A DNA stretch of 64,000 nucleotides from Corynebacterium provencense (lineage in GTDB: Bacteria; Actinomycetota; Actinomycetes; Mycobacteriales; Mycobacteriaceae), in assembly GCA_900049755.1 (NCBI GenBank), contig LT160592.1:1340883-1404882 (forward strand), given 5' to 3'. Position numbers and translations under genes: made by a program. The notes beneath the pieces are model-generated. The model was given only the letters and a program-made list of their open reading frames with translations, was not told where the DNA came from and did not search any database. Shown here piece by piece: positions 41,978-51,739 of this stretch (positions are counted from its first letter, which is position 1; every line of letters begins with the position of its first letter).

Positions 41978-44434
41978 ATGGCCCAGAAAACACCCCTCGT
42001 GATCATCCTGCCTGTACCGGCAGGAGCACCTCCGGCGCCCCGGTGGACGCCTCCGCCGACCCCTGTCGGGGACAGTGCGGCAGATGAGGCACAGGACGCT
42101 GCAGGAGAGGACGGCTCACGGACAGACGGCGCCGGAAGCGAAGACACCGCGCCCGCCCCTGCGGTGAAGGGCACTGGTGAGGTCCTCATGCTCGCCGCGC
42201 CCACCGGGCCCCCTCCGGCACCGGGAACCGCACGCATCACGCGGGATCCTGACCGGGACGACGTCGACGGTGCCGCAGCGAAGGCACCGGGCACCCGGGA
42301 ACAGCAGGACCAGCCGGCCCAGGCAGCCCAGGCGGCCCAGGCAGCCCAGGCTGTGGCGTCCCCCGGGGATCCTGCCGCAGATGCCACGCACCCGCCGTCA
42401 GACAGCTGGCCTGTCCGGACCACGGCAGCTGTCCCGGCGCCCGCCGTCACCGGCACCGGGTTCGGCGCCGACGACGAGTTCGCCTCCCAGGCGGTCCCCA
42501 CCCGGGAACTCCCCACCCCGGAACCGCTGAAGCCCGGACGTATCCGCCGCGTACCCGGCCTCGACGGACTCCGCGGCATCGCGGTCGTCGCCGTCGTCGT
42601 GTACCACTTCTTCGGTGACCTCCTGCCCGGGGGATTCCTCGGCGTCGACATCTTCTTCGTCCTCTCCGGGTTCCTCATCACCGCCCTGCTGGTCCGCGAG
42701 ACCGGCGCGACCGGCACCGTCAGCCTGAGAGAATTCTGGCGTCGTCGTGCCCGCAGGATCCTCCCTGCGGCCGTCACTGTTCTGGTGGCGGCCACCGCTG
42801 TCGCCGGTTTCATCGGCGGTGACGTGCAGGTCGCACTGGTTCCCCAGTTCGTGGGTTCACTGTTCTTCGCGAACAACTGGGTGCAGATCGCCCAGTCCCA
42901 CAGCTACTTCGCGGACGCCACACCCCAGATCTTCATGCACTACTGGTCCCTGGCGATCGAGGAGCAGTTCTACGTCATCTGGCCGCTGGTGTTCCTCGGA
43001 CTGCTGTGGACGGGACGCCGTTTCGGGCGCAACGGCCGCTCCGGCGACCGGCGGTTCCGACTCCCCGCCCTGGTCGCCACGGTGGGCGGACTGGCGTCGC
43101 TGGTGCTCATGGCGGTCCTGTACAACCCGGACGAAGACCCCAGCCGCGTCTACTTCGGCACGGACACCCACGCATTCGGCCTGCTCGCTGGCGTGGTCCT
43201 CGCGCTGCTGCTGACCACGGCGTCCCCCGGCTCCAGGGATTCATGGCCACTGCTGGATCCCGCCGGAGCCTCCGGACCCGGCACCGCCCCGGGCACCCGG
43301 ACCGTGGGGGGTGTCCGGCTCAGCAGGATCACCGGGGTGTGTGCGTGGACCCTCGGTACAGCTGCATTCGTGGGCCTGCTCGCCATGCTGGTCCTGCTGC
43401 CGGACACCTCGCCGGTGACCTACCGTGGCGGGCTGTTCCTGGCGACACTCCTCACCGTCGCGGTGGTGGCGACCGTCCTGCGGGACGCCGGTCCGGTGGC
43501 CGCACTGCTGCGGCTGCGCCCGTTGCGCTACTTCGGTGAGAGGTCCTTCAGCCTCTACCTGTGGCACTGGCCGGTGGTGGTGTTCCTCAGGTACCTGCTG
43601 CAGCCGCCCGGATCGCACACCTCCGATGTACTGGTCGGTGTGGCCGCCGTGGTGGTCAGCCTGCTGCTGTCGGAGGCGTCCTACCGGTGGGTGGAGAATC
43701 CGTTGCGTCGGCGCGGCTACCGCAGGGTGGTCCAGGCAATGGGTTCGACGAAGCTGATGGTGGTACCGGTGTGCATCCTGGTCGTCACCCTGTTCGCGGG
43801 ATCCGCCCTGGGAGGAAGCCCGGAGAAGTCCGAACTGGAGCGGCAGCTCGACGCGCTCGCCGAGATGCAGAACGCCACTCCTCCGCCACCTCCGCCGGGG
43901 GCCGTACCCCCGGCCGGGATCCCCGACGGTTCAGAGATCACGGGGATCGGCGATTCGGTGATGCTCGCCTCGAGCCTGGCCCTGCAGTCCCGCTTCCCGG
44001 GGATGACGATCGATGCGGCAGTGTCCCGCCACTACTCGGGCGGGGAGGGAACTATCCAGGCGATGGTCGACAACGGAACCATGGGCAAGTACGTGGTGCT
44101 CGGCTTCGGTACGAACGGACAGGCCTTCGAGGGTGAGCTGGACAGGATCCGGGAGATGCTGGGGCCGGACCGGGTCATGATCCTCGTCGTCCCCTTCGGC
44201 TACGTCGACGGTGTCCAGGAGGCCGCCGACCAGGTCGTCGCCTATGCGGCGGCAACTCCCGGGGTCTATGCGGCACCGTGGTGCCAGCTGGCTCTGGCAC
44301 ACCCCGAGGACCTCATCGGCGACGGCGTCCACCCTGACGAGCAGGGCCAGCAGCTCTACGCCGACGCGGTGGAGTCCGGCCTGAAGCAGGCCGTGTCCGG
44401 GCAGAAGGACAGTTCGGTCAGCTGCCCCATGTGA
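41978..44434 (+). CDS. Acyltransferase-3 / SGNH fusion membrane protein (OafA/PatA-like)
   Basis: Encodes about 818 residues. The N-terminal ~180 are Pro/Ala/Gln-rich and disordered. An acyltransferase-3 domain follows with 10-11 helices: GLDGLRGIAVVAVVVYHFF, GGFLGVDIFFVLSGFLIT and the SLAIEEQFYVIWP motif. After a linker comes an SGNH domain with GIGDSVM (Ser), GTNG (Asn) and GDGVHPDEQG (Asp/His catalytic pair). Such proteins O-acylate wall polymers, lipoglycans or exported sugars. The start is uncertain in the low-complexity region; ATG 41978 is the first Met with a plausible context. No neighbour defines the acceptor. Confidence 0.88.
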   Translation: MAQKTPLVIILPVPAGAPPAPRWTPPPTPVGDSAADEAQDAAGEDGSRTDGAGSEDTAPAPAVKGTGEVLMLAAPTGPPPAPGTARITRDPDRDDVDGAAAKAPGTREQQDQPAQAAQAAQAAQAVASPGDPAADATHPPSDSWPVRTTAAVPAPAVTGTGFGADDEFASQAVPTRELPTPEPLKPGRIRRVPGLDGLRGIAVVAVVVYHFFGDLLPGGFLGVDIFFVLSGFLITALLVRETGATGTVSLREFWRRRARRILPAAVTVLVAATAVAGFIGGDVQVALVPQFVGSLFFANNWVQIAQSHSYFADATPQIFMHYWSLAIEEQFYVIWPLVFLGLLWTGRRFGRNGRSGDRRFRLPALVATVGGLASLVLMAVLYNPDEDPSRVYFGTDTHAFGLLAGVVLALLLTTASPGSRDSWPLLDPAGASGPGTAPGTRTVGGVRLSRITGVCAWTLGTAAFVGLLAMLVLLPDTSPVTYRGGLFLATLLTVAVVATVLRDAGPVAALLRLRPLRYFGERSFSLYLWHWPVVVFLRYLLQPPGSHTSDVLVGVAAVVVSLLLSEASYRWVENPLRRRGYRRVVQAMGSTKLMVVPVCILVVTLFAGSALGGSPEKSELERQLDALAEMQNATPPPPPPGAVPPAGIPDGSEITGIGDSVMLASSLALQSRFPGMTIDAAVSRHYSGGEGTIQAMVDNGTMGKYVVLGFGTNGQAFEGELDRIREMLGPDRVMILVVPFGYVDGVQEAADQVVAYAAATPGVYAAPWCQLALAHPEDLIGDGVHPDEQGQQLYADAVESGLKQAVSGQKDSSVSCPM

Positions 44435-44499
44435 CCGCCTGCGACCTCATGCCACTTCCTGCGACCGCAGGACGCGCCCATGATCTGCCCCTGAACTGG

Positions 44500-44521
44500 C
44501 CCCGACCTGGACCGGTCGGGG
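44500..44521. terminator. Hairpin between convergent acyltransferase and FMN reductase genes
   Basis: CCCCGACC and GGTCGGGG (44500-44507, 44514-44521) form an 8-bp stem with a 6-nt loop in the 94-bp gap between converging genes. No T-tract, so it may be a bidirectional pause rather than a canonical terminator. Confidence 0.45.
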
Positions 44522-44528
44522 TCACAGG

Positions 44529-45092
44529 TCAGCGGGCGAGATTCTCCCGGACGACCTTGAATCCCTCCGCCCAGGCGAGCAGGTCGGTGAGCAGGGCGGG
44601 GAAAGTTCCGGTGGAGACGTCCTGGGGAGCGAACCGACCGTCGGCGAAGTCGGTGAACAGCGAGAATGACGCCGTGGACCGGACGGTGGCGGCGCGGAAG
44701 TTGGCGAACACCAGCCGCCATGCCTCGACGGCGCGCACTCCCTTGTCCCCGCCGTAGGAGGCGAAGGCGACGGGCTTGTTGGCGAACTCGGAGCCGATGA
44801 AGTCGATGGCGTTCTTCAGCGGGCCGGGCACGGAGTGGTTGTACTCCGGAGTGACGACGATGTACCCGTCGAAGGGCTCGACGGCGGCTCCCCAGGCCCT
44901 GGTGTGCTCGTTGGCGTACCGGTGTGCGCCGCCGGGGATCTCCTCGTCAAGGATGGGGAGGTTGTAGTCGTTGTAGTCGATGACGGCGTTGTCCACGCCG
45001 GCGGAGTCGAGCTGCTCCTTCACCCAGGCGACGACCTGGGGGTTGAGGGCGCCGGGTCGGTTGGATCCGGCGATGATGCCGATGCGGGTCAT
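44529..45092 (-). CDS. NADPH-dependent FMN reductase/azoreductase-like flavoprotein
   Basis: A 187-residue flavodoxin-like fold protein (YieF/ChrR/AzoB relatives). The FMN phosphate loop is GSNRPGALNPQV, the second FMN site is TPEYNHSVPGPLKNAIDFIG and the third SYGGDKGVRAVEAWR. Such enzymes reduce quinones, nitro or azo compounds with two electrons. ATG 45092 has GGAG 6 nt upstream. The operator AGTTGA-CTGT-TCAACT stands 31-46 bp before the start and matches the doxX operator, so it probably belongs to a common electrophile or quinone stress regulon. Confidence 0.92.
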   Translation of the reverse strand: MTRIGIIAGSNRPGALNPQVVAWVKEQLDSAGVDNAVIDYNDYNLPILDEEIPGGAHRYANEHTRAWGAAVEPFDGYIVVTPEYNHSVPGPLKNAIDFIGSEFANKPVAFASYGGDKGVRAVEAWRLVFANFRAATVRSTASFSLFTDFADGRFAPQDVSTGTFPALLTDLLAWAEGFKVVRENLAR

Positions 45093-45122
45093 GTGAACTC
45101 CAATCACGGAAGACTCAAAAGT

Positions 45123-45138
45123 AGTTGACTGTTCAACT
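45123..45138. promoter_or_regulatory. Operator AGTTGA-CTGT-TCAACT before the FMN reductase gene
   Basis: Perfect 6-bp inverted repeat with a 4-nt spacer. Half sites equal those of the doxX operator at 32319-32334, which suggests one repressor for both. Confidence 0.6.
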
Positions 45139-45198
45139 TGATTCCGGGCCCACTGTAATACGGTCGGGCCCGCAGTGTGACCCCGGGCCCCCGTCCGG

Positions 45199-47867
45199 TC
45201 AGTCGGCGACGGCCTCCAGTGGTGGTGTACGGGAGGCCTTCGCCGCAGGCCACACCGCTGCCAGGACACCGATCACCGCGGAGGCGACGATCATTCCGCC
45301 GAGCTGCCCCCACGGCACTTCGATAGTGTCGAGTCCCTCCCCTGACAGCACCCTGAGGAAGGCCCAGCCCAGTGCCAGGCCGACGACGACACCGACGACC
45401 GCTCCGTACAGGGCGATCTGCACCGCCTCCAGGGTGATCATGCGGCGCACCTGGCCCCGGGTCACCCCGACCGCCCGCATCATCCCGATCTCCCGGCGTC
45501 TCTCGATCACGTTGAGGGCCAGGGTGTTGACGATCCCCAGCACCGCGACGATCACGGCGAGTGCGAGCAGGGCGTAGAGGATGTTGAGCATCTGGTCGAC
45601 GAAGACCGCCTGCTGGCCGGCGAACTCGGCAGGGGTGAGAACCTGGACCACGATGAACGGATCCACGGCGTCCTCCAGGGCCTGCCGCAGGTCCTCCCCG
45701 TTGCCGTCACCGTCGACGAATGCGGCGTAGAGCATGGGGCTGGCGAAGGTCCCGGTACCGAATGCCCCCTCGTCGACGTACGGGGACAGTGCGGACCAGG
45801 AGACGACCAGGTCTCCGAGCAGGCTGTTGGGCTGATAGGTGCCGAGCAGCTCGACCGTACCGAGCTCACGCTCCGGGGTGCCGGGGACGGTCGCACTCAA
45901 CGGCACCTGCCCGCCCACGGTCCAGCCGTGGTCCGCGGCCGTGGCAGCCGAGGCGATGAAACCCGGACGGTCGAGGGTGACGTCCCCGGTGACGGGGGTG
46001 ACATTCCCGGTGACGGTCGGATCGCCGTCGAAGAAGCCGGTTCCGCCGCCGTTTCCCACGGTGGCGGCGTCCCCGGTCCCGGCGACGGAGACCGGGGCGA
46101 TGCCGAAGCCTGAGACCGCGGTGACGCCGCGGGTGTCTCTGGCGGCGTCCAGCGCCTGCCGGGGGATGGGGAATGACCCGTCGGACGGCCCGTAGAGCAC
46201 CAGGTCGGACTTCACCGTCTCACCGACGAACCCGGTGATCGAGGCTTTCATCGACGCCCCCAGCATCCCGAATACCGCGACCAGCGCCACCCCGAGGGTC
46301 AGGGCGAATGCCGTGGTGGCCGTGCGACGTGGATTGCGGGAGGAACTGGTGGAGGCGAGTCTCCCGACCGTACCGAACGGCGCTCCGATGACCCTGCCGA
46401 CCACGGGGACCACCAGCCGAGACAGTGCCGGGGAGACCAGGAAGACACCGGTGAGCACGCACAGTGCCCCGACCCCCACGAGGGAGGCCCTGATTCCGGT
46501 GCCGGCCCCGTCGGACAGGACGCCGCCGAGACAGGCGAGCACTCCGGCGGCCAGAAGCCCCACGCCGGTGACCGTCCGTCCCCGCAGGGAGGACGCCGTG
46601 GACTGGTCACCGGACCGCATGGCCTCGACCGGCCGCACCGCCCCGGCACGACGGGCGGCCGCACCGCCCCGGCACGACGGGCCGGCGCCCAGGCGGAGAC
46701 CACGGTGACGAAGACGCCCAGGACCAGGGGGAGCACCACCGATCCGACGGTGACCTGCAGTCCGGTGTCCGGGAGTCCGGCGCCGGTGGAACCGATGACG
46801 GCGTAGATCGCCTTCGTCAGCCCGGCACCGGCGGCGACTCCCAGGAGGGACCCGAGGATCCCCACCACGACCGCTTCGGTGACCACGGAGCCGGTGAGCT
46901 GTCCGGAGGAGACGCCCAGGCTCCGCAGTAACGCGAACTCGCGGGTGCGCTGGGCGACAATCATGGAGAAGGTGTTGGCGATGATGAAGGTGCCGACAAC
47001 CAGGGCGACGAGGCCGAAGGCCACGAGGAAGTAGTTGACGAAACTCAGGGCGTCGTTGACGGAGGCCGCCTGTTCCTCGGCGACCTGGCCTCCGGTCTTC
47101 ACCTGCGCCGCGGAACCGGACCCTGCGCCTGTGTCTGCGCCTGCGCCTGTGTCAGTGCCTGTCCGCAGGGCAGCGGAGACTTCGCCGGCAAGCTGTTCCT
47201 GGCTGACACCCGGCTGCGCGGACAGGGAGAATCCGGAGGCGGTGCGCCCGTCGGTGAAGGTGGTGACGTACGCGGGTTCCTCCATCATCAGACCGAGGAA
47301 TCCGCCGCCGTCGATGTCGATGTCGTAGATGCCGGAGACCGTGAGGTCGTGGACCCCGCCGACGTCGATCACGGTCAGGCGGTCACCGACAGTGATCCCG
47401 TGGTCGCGCGCGGCGCTGGAGTTGACCACCACCTCCCCGTCCCCGCGGGGTTCCGTGCCCTCCACGACGGTGGCTGAGGGGCCCACCTGCCGGTCCGGCG
47501 GGTACCAGGCCATGGCGAAGGAGGGGGCGCCACCTGTCTGCAGGGTTGAACCGTCCCGGGAGACCACCACGGTGGTTTCGGTGGAGATGTTGACCCGTGC
47601 GACCCCGTCCACACCCGCGAGGGTGTTCCCGAGGTCGAGGGGCAGACCGCCGCCGGAGTTGTCGGCGGGTGCCACGACCACGTCGATGCCCCTGGTCGTG
47701 GATTCGGTGAGGGTGCCGAAGGTTTTCTGGAGTGAGGCGGTGAACATCAGCGCCCCGGAGATGAAGGCGGTGCCGAGGACGACGGCCAGGACCGTGAGGA
47801 CGAGCCGGACCTTGTGGCCGGCGAGGCTCCTCAGGGACACCCGGCGCATGGTCGATGACGCGGACAC
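45199..47867 (-). pseudogene. MacB/FtsX-like ABC permease, frameshifted by a 26-bp tandem duplication
   Basis: An FtsX-type permease with two MacB_PCD/FtsX modules and eight helices (MRRVSLRSLAGHKVRLVLTVLAVVLG at the start; NTFSMIVAQRTREFALLRSLGVSSGQ; ALNVIERRREIGMMRAVGVTRGQVRRM). The frame breaks at 46630-46681, where the 26-bp unit CGGCCGCACC...GACGGG occurs twice. Removing one copy rejoins APARRAGAVRP to VEAMRSG and gives 880 codons (2643 bp, divisible by three). As read, the protein stops in a missense tail after the first module. GTG 47867 is the start, 3 bp after the ATPase stop, with GGAGA upstream. Whether broken or an assembly error is open. Confidence 0.9.
46630..46681. repeat. Perfect 26-bp tandem duplication inside the ABC permease gene
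   Basis: Copies 46630-46655 and 46656-46681 are identical. The unit is not a multiple of three, so it shifts the frame of the permease. Confidence 0.95.
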
Positions 47868-47870
47868 CGT

Positions 47871-48620
47871 CTACATCTCCTCGATGCGTGACATCACCGA
47901 CAGGACCGCTTCGACGGTGGGGTCGCGCAGCTCTTCGACGATGCGGCCGTCAGCGAGGAAGAGCACACGGTCCGCGTAGGACGCTGCGCGGGCGTCATGG
48001 GTGACGATGACGACCGTCTGGCCGTCGTCGTCGACGGAGGTTCGCAGGATGTCGAGGACCTCGGCGGATGAGTTCGAGTCGAGGTTGCCCGTCGGTTCGT
48101 CGCCGACGATGATCTCCGGGCGGGAGACGAGGGCGCGTGCACAGGCGACACGCTGCTGCTGACCACCGGAGAGTTCGGAGGGTCGGTGGGTCAGCCGGTC
48201 GGTGAGCCCGAGGCGGGTCGTGATCCGGTCGAACCAGGCTCTGTCGACCTTCCTGCCCGCGATGTCGGTGGGCAGGGTGATGTTCTCTGCCGCGGTGAGC
48301 GTGGGGACGAGGTTGAAGGACTGGAAGATGAATCCCAGCCGGTCTCTGCGTACCGCGGTGAGCGCGCGGTCGTTGAGGGTCGCCAGGTCAGTTCCGCCGA
48401 GGTACGCGGACCCGGAGGTGGGGGTGTCCAGCCCCGCCATGCAGTGCATGAGCGTCGACTTCCCGGATCCGGAGGGGCCCATGATGGCGGTGAATTCTCC
48501 TCGGGTGAAGGAGACGCTCACGTGGTCGAGCGCGGTGACCTGCGTGTCGCCTGCCCCGTAGATCTTGGTCAGGGACTCGGCTCTGGCGGCGGTGTCTGCG
48601 TCGGAAATGGTCGCTGGCAT
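47871..48620 (-). CDS. MacB/LolD-like ABC transporter ATPase
   Basis: A 249-residue ATPase of the MacB/LolD/FtsE type, which powers transmembrane domains by mechanotransmission (efflux, lipoprotein or peptide sensing). Walker A is GPSGSGKST, the Q-loop FIFQSFNLVPTLTA, signature LSGGQQQRV, Walker B IIVGDEPTGNLD and the switch IVTHD. The partner permease follows after 3 bp and is frameshifted in this sequence, which would leave the ATPase without its membrane subunit. Confidence 0.92.
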   Translation of the reverse strand: MPATISDADTAARAESLTKIYGAGDTQVTALDHVSVSFTRGEFTAIMGPSGSGKSTLMHCMAGLDTPTSGSAYLGGTDLATLNDRALTAVRRDRLGFIFQSFNLVPTLTAAENITLPTDIAGRKVDRAWFDRITTRLGLTDRLTHRPSELSGGQQQRVACARALVSRPEIIVGDEPTGNLDSNSSAEVLDILRTSVDDDGQTVVIVTHDARAASYADRVLFLADGRIVEELRDPTVEAVLSVMSRIEEM

Positions 48621-48875
48621 GGGAGACCTTTCGGTGGATCTGGGGCGGGAGACCCGGGTGCTCCGGGTTAGTTGCCGGGTCAGTTCTCGGGTTCGTCTTC
48701 GGGCCCGACTTCGGACTCGTCTACCGAGGGTAGTGTGCCGGCAGGTGTCCCCGCCTCAGGGAAGTCCCCCATTCCCAGTCTCCCGCACCCTGGTTCTGGC
48801 TCCCGCACCGCCTCCGGTCCCGCCGTTCCCTCCCCTGGGGTGGCGCCGCTGACCTAGAATGTGCGGGACGGATAC

Positions 48876-48893
48876 ATGTAACGATCACTACAT
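48876..48893. promoter_or_regulatory. Small inverted repeat in the leader of the broken aldehyde dehydrogenase gene
   Basis: ATGTA (48876-48880) and TACAT (48889-48893) pair with an 8-nt spacer, 29 bp before the start. A TAGAAT hexamer at 48855-48860 could be the -10. The 300-bp region between the divergent ATPase and dehydrogenase genes otherwise shows a Thr/Gly-like low-complexity repeat but no gene. Confidence 0.25.
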
Positions 48894-48921
48894 TTCACGA
48901 TCTGACCCACTGGAGGTCCCC

Positions 48922-50554
48922 ATGACCAGTCCGTTCACGGGCGATGACAGTGCCGGGGTACCGGACGGGTCCCGCCCCGGCGACGCAACGTCCCGCACCG
49001 GGGTGACCGAGTGTGACGCCGAGGTCGCCGGCACCGTCCCCGCCGTGGTGGCCCGGGCACGCGCCGCCTTCCGCGCCGGGGTAAACACCGGGCCCGGCCC
49101 GGGCACGCGCCGCCTTCCGCGCCGGGGTAAACACCGGGCCCGACGCCCGGCGACGTAACCTGCAGGCCCTGCGCCGCATGCTCCGGGAGAACCGGAGCAG
49201 TTTCGAGGCCGCACTGCACAATGACCTGCACAAAGGCAGGCTCGAAGCGGGACTGACCGAGATCGACGCCGTCCTCGGGGAAATCACCCACGCCCTGCGG
49301 CATCTGTCGTCCTGGCTACGCCCCCGCCGTGCCAGAACTCCGCTGCTGCTCGCCCCGGGCTCCGCGAAGCTCGTACCGGAGCCGCTGGGTGTCGTCCTGG
49401 TGATGTCGCCCTGGAACTACCCGGTGAACCTCACCCTGTCGCCCCTGGTGGGAATCCTGGCGGCCGGAAACACGGCGGTGATCAAGCCGAGCCCCGATTC
49501 GCCGGACACCTCCGACCTCATCGCTTCTCTGGTGCCCACCTACTTCCCCGACCACTGTGTCCAGGTCGTCCGCGGGGAGCTCGAGACCTCCCGCGCGGTA
49601 CTGCGGGAAAGGTTCGACCACATCATGTTCACCGGGTCGGGACAGGTCGGCAGGATCGTGATGGAAGCTGCGGCGCAGCACCTCACGCCCGTGACTCTCG
49701 AGCTCGGGGGGAAGTCCCCCGCCTGGTTCGACGAGGACGCCCACCTCGACACCGCAGCGAGGCGTCTCGCCTGGGCGAAGTTCGTCAACGCCGGCCAGAC
49801 GTGTGTCGCCCCGGACTATGTCATGACCACCCCGGACCGGGTCCCCGCCCTCGTCGCCGCACTGGAGAGGGCGGTGGAGGAACTGTGGGGAACCGACCCC
49901 TCGCACAGCGGCGATTACGGCCGGATCATCAACACCCGGCACTTCGACCGGTTGTCCGGCTGCCTGGACGAGATCGACGGGGAGGGGGCCGGGGAGGGTG
50001 CCGGGGCGTCCGGCACCGGACCGGAGGTGGCGTTCGGCGGGGTGCGTGACCGCGACAGTCTCTACATGTCGCCGACGGTGGTGACCTTCCCCACCGCCCG
50101 GTTTTCCGACGGGGACGCCGGGAGCACCCCCGCAGTCGGCACAGGTGCAGGGTGGGCCCTGTTGCGGGAGGAGATCTTCGGCCCGGTGCTTCCGGTCGTC
50201 CCGGTGGAGTCACGGGAACAGGCCGTGCAGCTGGTCAACAGCTGGGACAAGCCGTTGGCGCTCTACGTGTTCAGTGACGACCCCGACACCCACCGTTACT
50301 TCGACGAGGAGACCTCCTCCGGCGCGGTCGTGCACAATGCCGGCCTGATCCAGGTCGGCATCTGTTCGCTGCCGTTCGGTGGCGTCGGCGCCAGCGGAAC
50401 CGGGGCGTACCACGGCGAGGATTCCTTCCGGACCTTCTCGCACATGAAGCCGGTGCTCACCAAGCCCCTTGTGCCCGACACATTTCCCCTGCTCTACCCG
50501 GGGACCCGTGAGCCTGTGCGGCGTCTCCTGGGGCTGATGCAGCGCAGGGGCTAG
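48922..50554 (+). pseudogene. Class 3-type (fatty/aromatic) aldehyde dehydrogenase, frameshifted by a 46-bp tandem duplication
   Basis: After subtracting one repeat copy the reading frame is 529 codons (528 residues) and fits a class 3-like aldehyde dehydrogenase: [47 protein letters not shown] and the catalytic [39 protein letters not shown] and the end [11 protein letters not shown]. The duplication at 49050-49141 shifts the frame after [18 protein letters not shown]; without it the text joins [20 protein letters not shown] stands 5 nt before ATG 48922. Enzymes of this class oxidise medium- and long-chain aldehydes such as those from alkanes. The upstream copy and downstream part are intact otherwise. 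Confidence 0.92.
49050..49141. repeat. Perfect 46-bp tandem duplication inside the aldehyde dehydrogenase gene
   Basis: Copies 49050-49095 and 49096-49141 are identical. Since 46 is not a multiple of three the dehydrogenase frame is broken. Confidence 0.95.
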
Positions 50555-50622
50555 ATCAGGGTTCGGGACAGGGTTAGGGGCAGGGCTCGGGACCGACGCC
50601 GGGATCCCTTTCGTCTGCAGTG

Positions 50623-50651
50623 TTGACGTGGAGGCCACTGACCTGTAGATT
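50623..50651 (+). promoter_or_regulatory. Promoter of the cold-shock protein gene
   Basis: TTGACG and TAGATT are spaced by exactly 17 bp. The predicted transcript has a 5' leader of about 165 nt, the sort of long leader cold-shock mRNAs use. Nothing else in the 270-bp gap is coding; two GGGTTAGGG-like repeats precede the promoter. Confidence 0.65.
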
Positions 50652-50822
50652 TGAACCCGGTTACAGTTTCTGAGTTGTTTTTCCCTTCCGGTGTCCGATC
50701 CGGTTTCGGAAGGAATCAAGTTCGCGGGAGTTGTCTACAGACACGAACTGATTCCCTACGGAACATTCGGTCAACCCGGTGAGCGGCAGTCGCCGCCCAC
50801 TGACTTCAAAGAAGGAAAACGC

Positions 50823-51026
50823 ATGATCAGCGGTACTGTCAAGTGGTTCAACGCCGAAAAGGGCTTCGGCTTCATCTCCCCGGACGACGGCTCGAGCGAC
50901 GTCTTCGTCCACTACTCGGAGATCCAGGGCAACGGCTTCCGTAGCCTGGAAGAGAACCAGAAGGTCTCCTTCGAGACCGAAGCAGGGAACAAGGGACCGG
51001 CCGCCGTGTCCGTCACCGTCCTCTAA
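50823..51026 (+). CDS. cspA: Cold-shock protein
   Basis: A 67-residue CSD protein: [27 protein letters not shown] carries RNP1 (KGFGFI) and RNP2 (DVFVH). It acts as RNA chaperone. The ATG at 50823 is preceded by GAAGGAA about 8 nt upstream; the long leader may regulate translation at low temperature. It is monocistronic with a terminator. Confidence 0.96.
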   Translation: MISGTVKWFNAEKGFGFISPDDGSSDVFVHYSEIQGNGFRSLEENQKVSFETEAGNKGPAAVSVTVL

Positions 51027-51044
51027 GAGGCTCCCTGACTGAGT

Positions 51045-51085
51045 GGAAACCCCGCCCCCGGAGAACATCCGGCGGCGGGGTTTCC
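51045..51085. terminator. Terminator hairpin between the cold-shock and LPLAT genes
   Basis: GGAAACCCCGCC (51045-51056) and GGCGGGGTTTCC (51074-51085) make a perfect 12-bp stem, 18 bp after the stop. Being symmetrical it may serve both convergent genes. Confidence 0.7.
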
Positions 51086-51163
51086 CATGTCTCAGGTCAG
51101 GCCGGTACCGGCCCGTATCCGTGACCCGGTGCCGGCGGTCCGGTCAACCGCTCTCACTGCAGG

Positions 51164-51739
51164 TCAACGGAACCCGTTCTCGTCGCGCAACCTGGGCTCC
51201 ACCCTCGCCTCCGGGGTGAAACCCGACTTGTCCCGGTAGAACTCCCGGATCCGGTCCATGTCCGACCCGACATCACCGGTGAGCGGGATCGTCGGCCCCA
51301 GACCTGTGGTCATCGTGTCGCGGTCGACGTAGCCGAGGGTGAGCGGCAGTCCCGTCTCGCGTGCGATCCGGTAGAACCCGGACTTCCAGTACTCGTGCGG
51401 TCCCCGGGTCCCGTCCGGCGTGATCACCAGACCGAACACCTCCCCCGAGCGCACCCTGGAAACCAGGTTGTCCACCAGACCGCCGGGGGATTCACGGTCC
51501 ACCGGTATGCCTCCCAGCGCCCGCATGACCGGTCCCCGCCAGCCGCGGAAGAGACTGTCCTTGCCCAGCCAGAGGATCCGGAGACCCAGCTTCCACGCGA
51601 TGCCGAGCATCAGGATGAAGTCCCAGTTGGAGGTGTGCGGGGCACCTATGAAGACGGAGGGACGCCCCGGCGCCGGTTCCGTGTCAAGTTTCCACCTGCT
51701 GAGCGTCCAGAATGCGGTGGCAATGCGGCGTCGTAGCAT
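51164..51739 (-). CDS. Lysophospholipid acyltransferase-like protein (PlsC family)
   Basis: A 191-residue LPLAT-fold membrane-associated acyltransferase. The catalytic block is PHTSNWDF (H-x4-D), followed by FRGWRGPVMRALGGIPVDRE and the substrate-binding PDGTRG with the family's acidic stretch. It is short, lacking the long N-terminal helices of PlsC, which is typical of the phospholipid/glycerol acyltransferase group that acylates other lipids. The start ATG lies within the 3' end of the P-type ATPase gene (94-bp overlap, same strand, different frame). Confidence 0.82.
   Translation of the reverse strand: MLRRRIATAFWTLSRWKLDTEPAPGRPSVFIGAPHTSNWDFILMLGIAWKLGLRILWLGKDSLFRGWRGPVMRALGGIPVDRESPGGLVDNLVSRVRSGEVFGLVITPDGTRGPHEYWKSGFYRIARETGLPLTLGYVDRDTMTTGLGPTIPLTGDVGSDMDRIREFYRDKSGFTPEARVEPRLRDENGFR

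Noticed and set aside
42301..42360. GCCCAGGCAG-type repeats in the N-terminus of the acyltransferase gene
   Set aside because: In-frame Gln/Ala codon repeat of a disordered region; no sign of phase variation.
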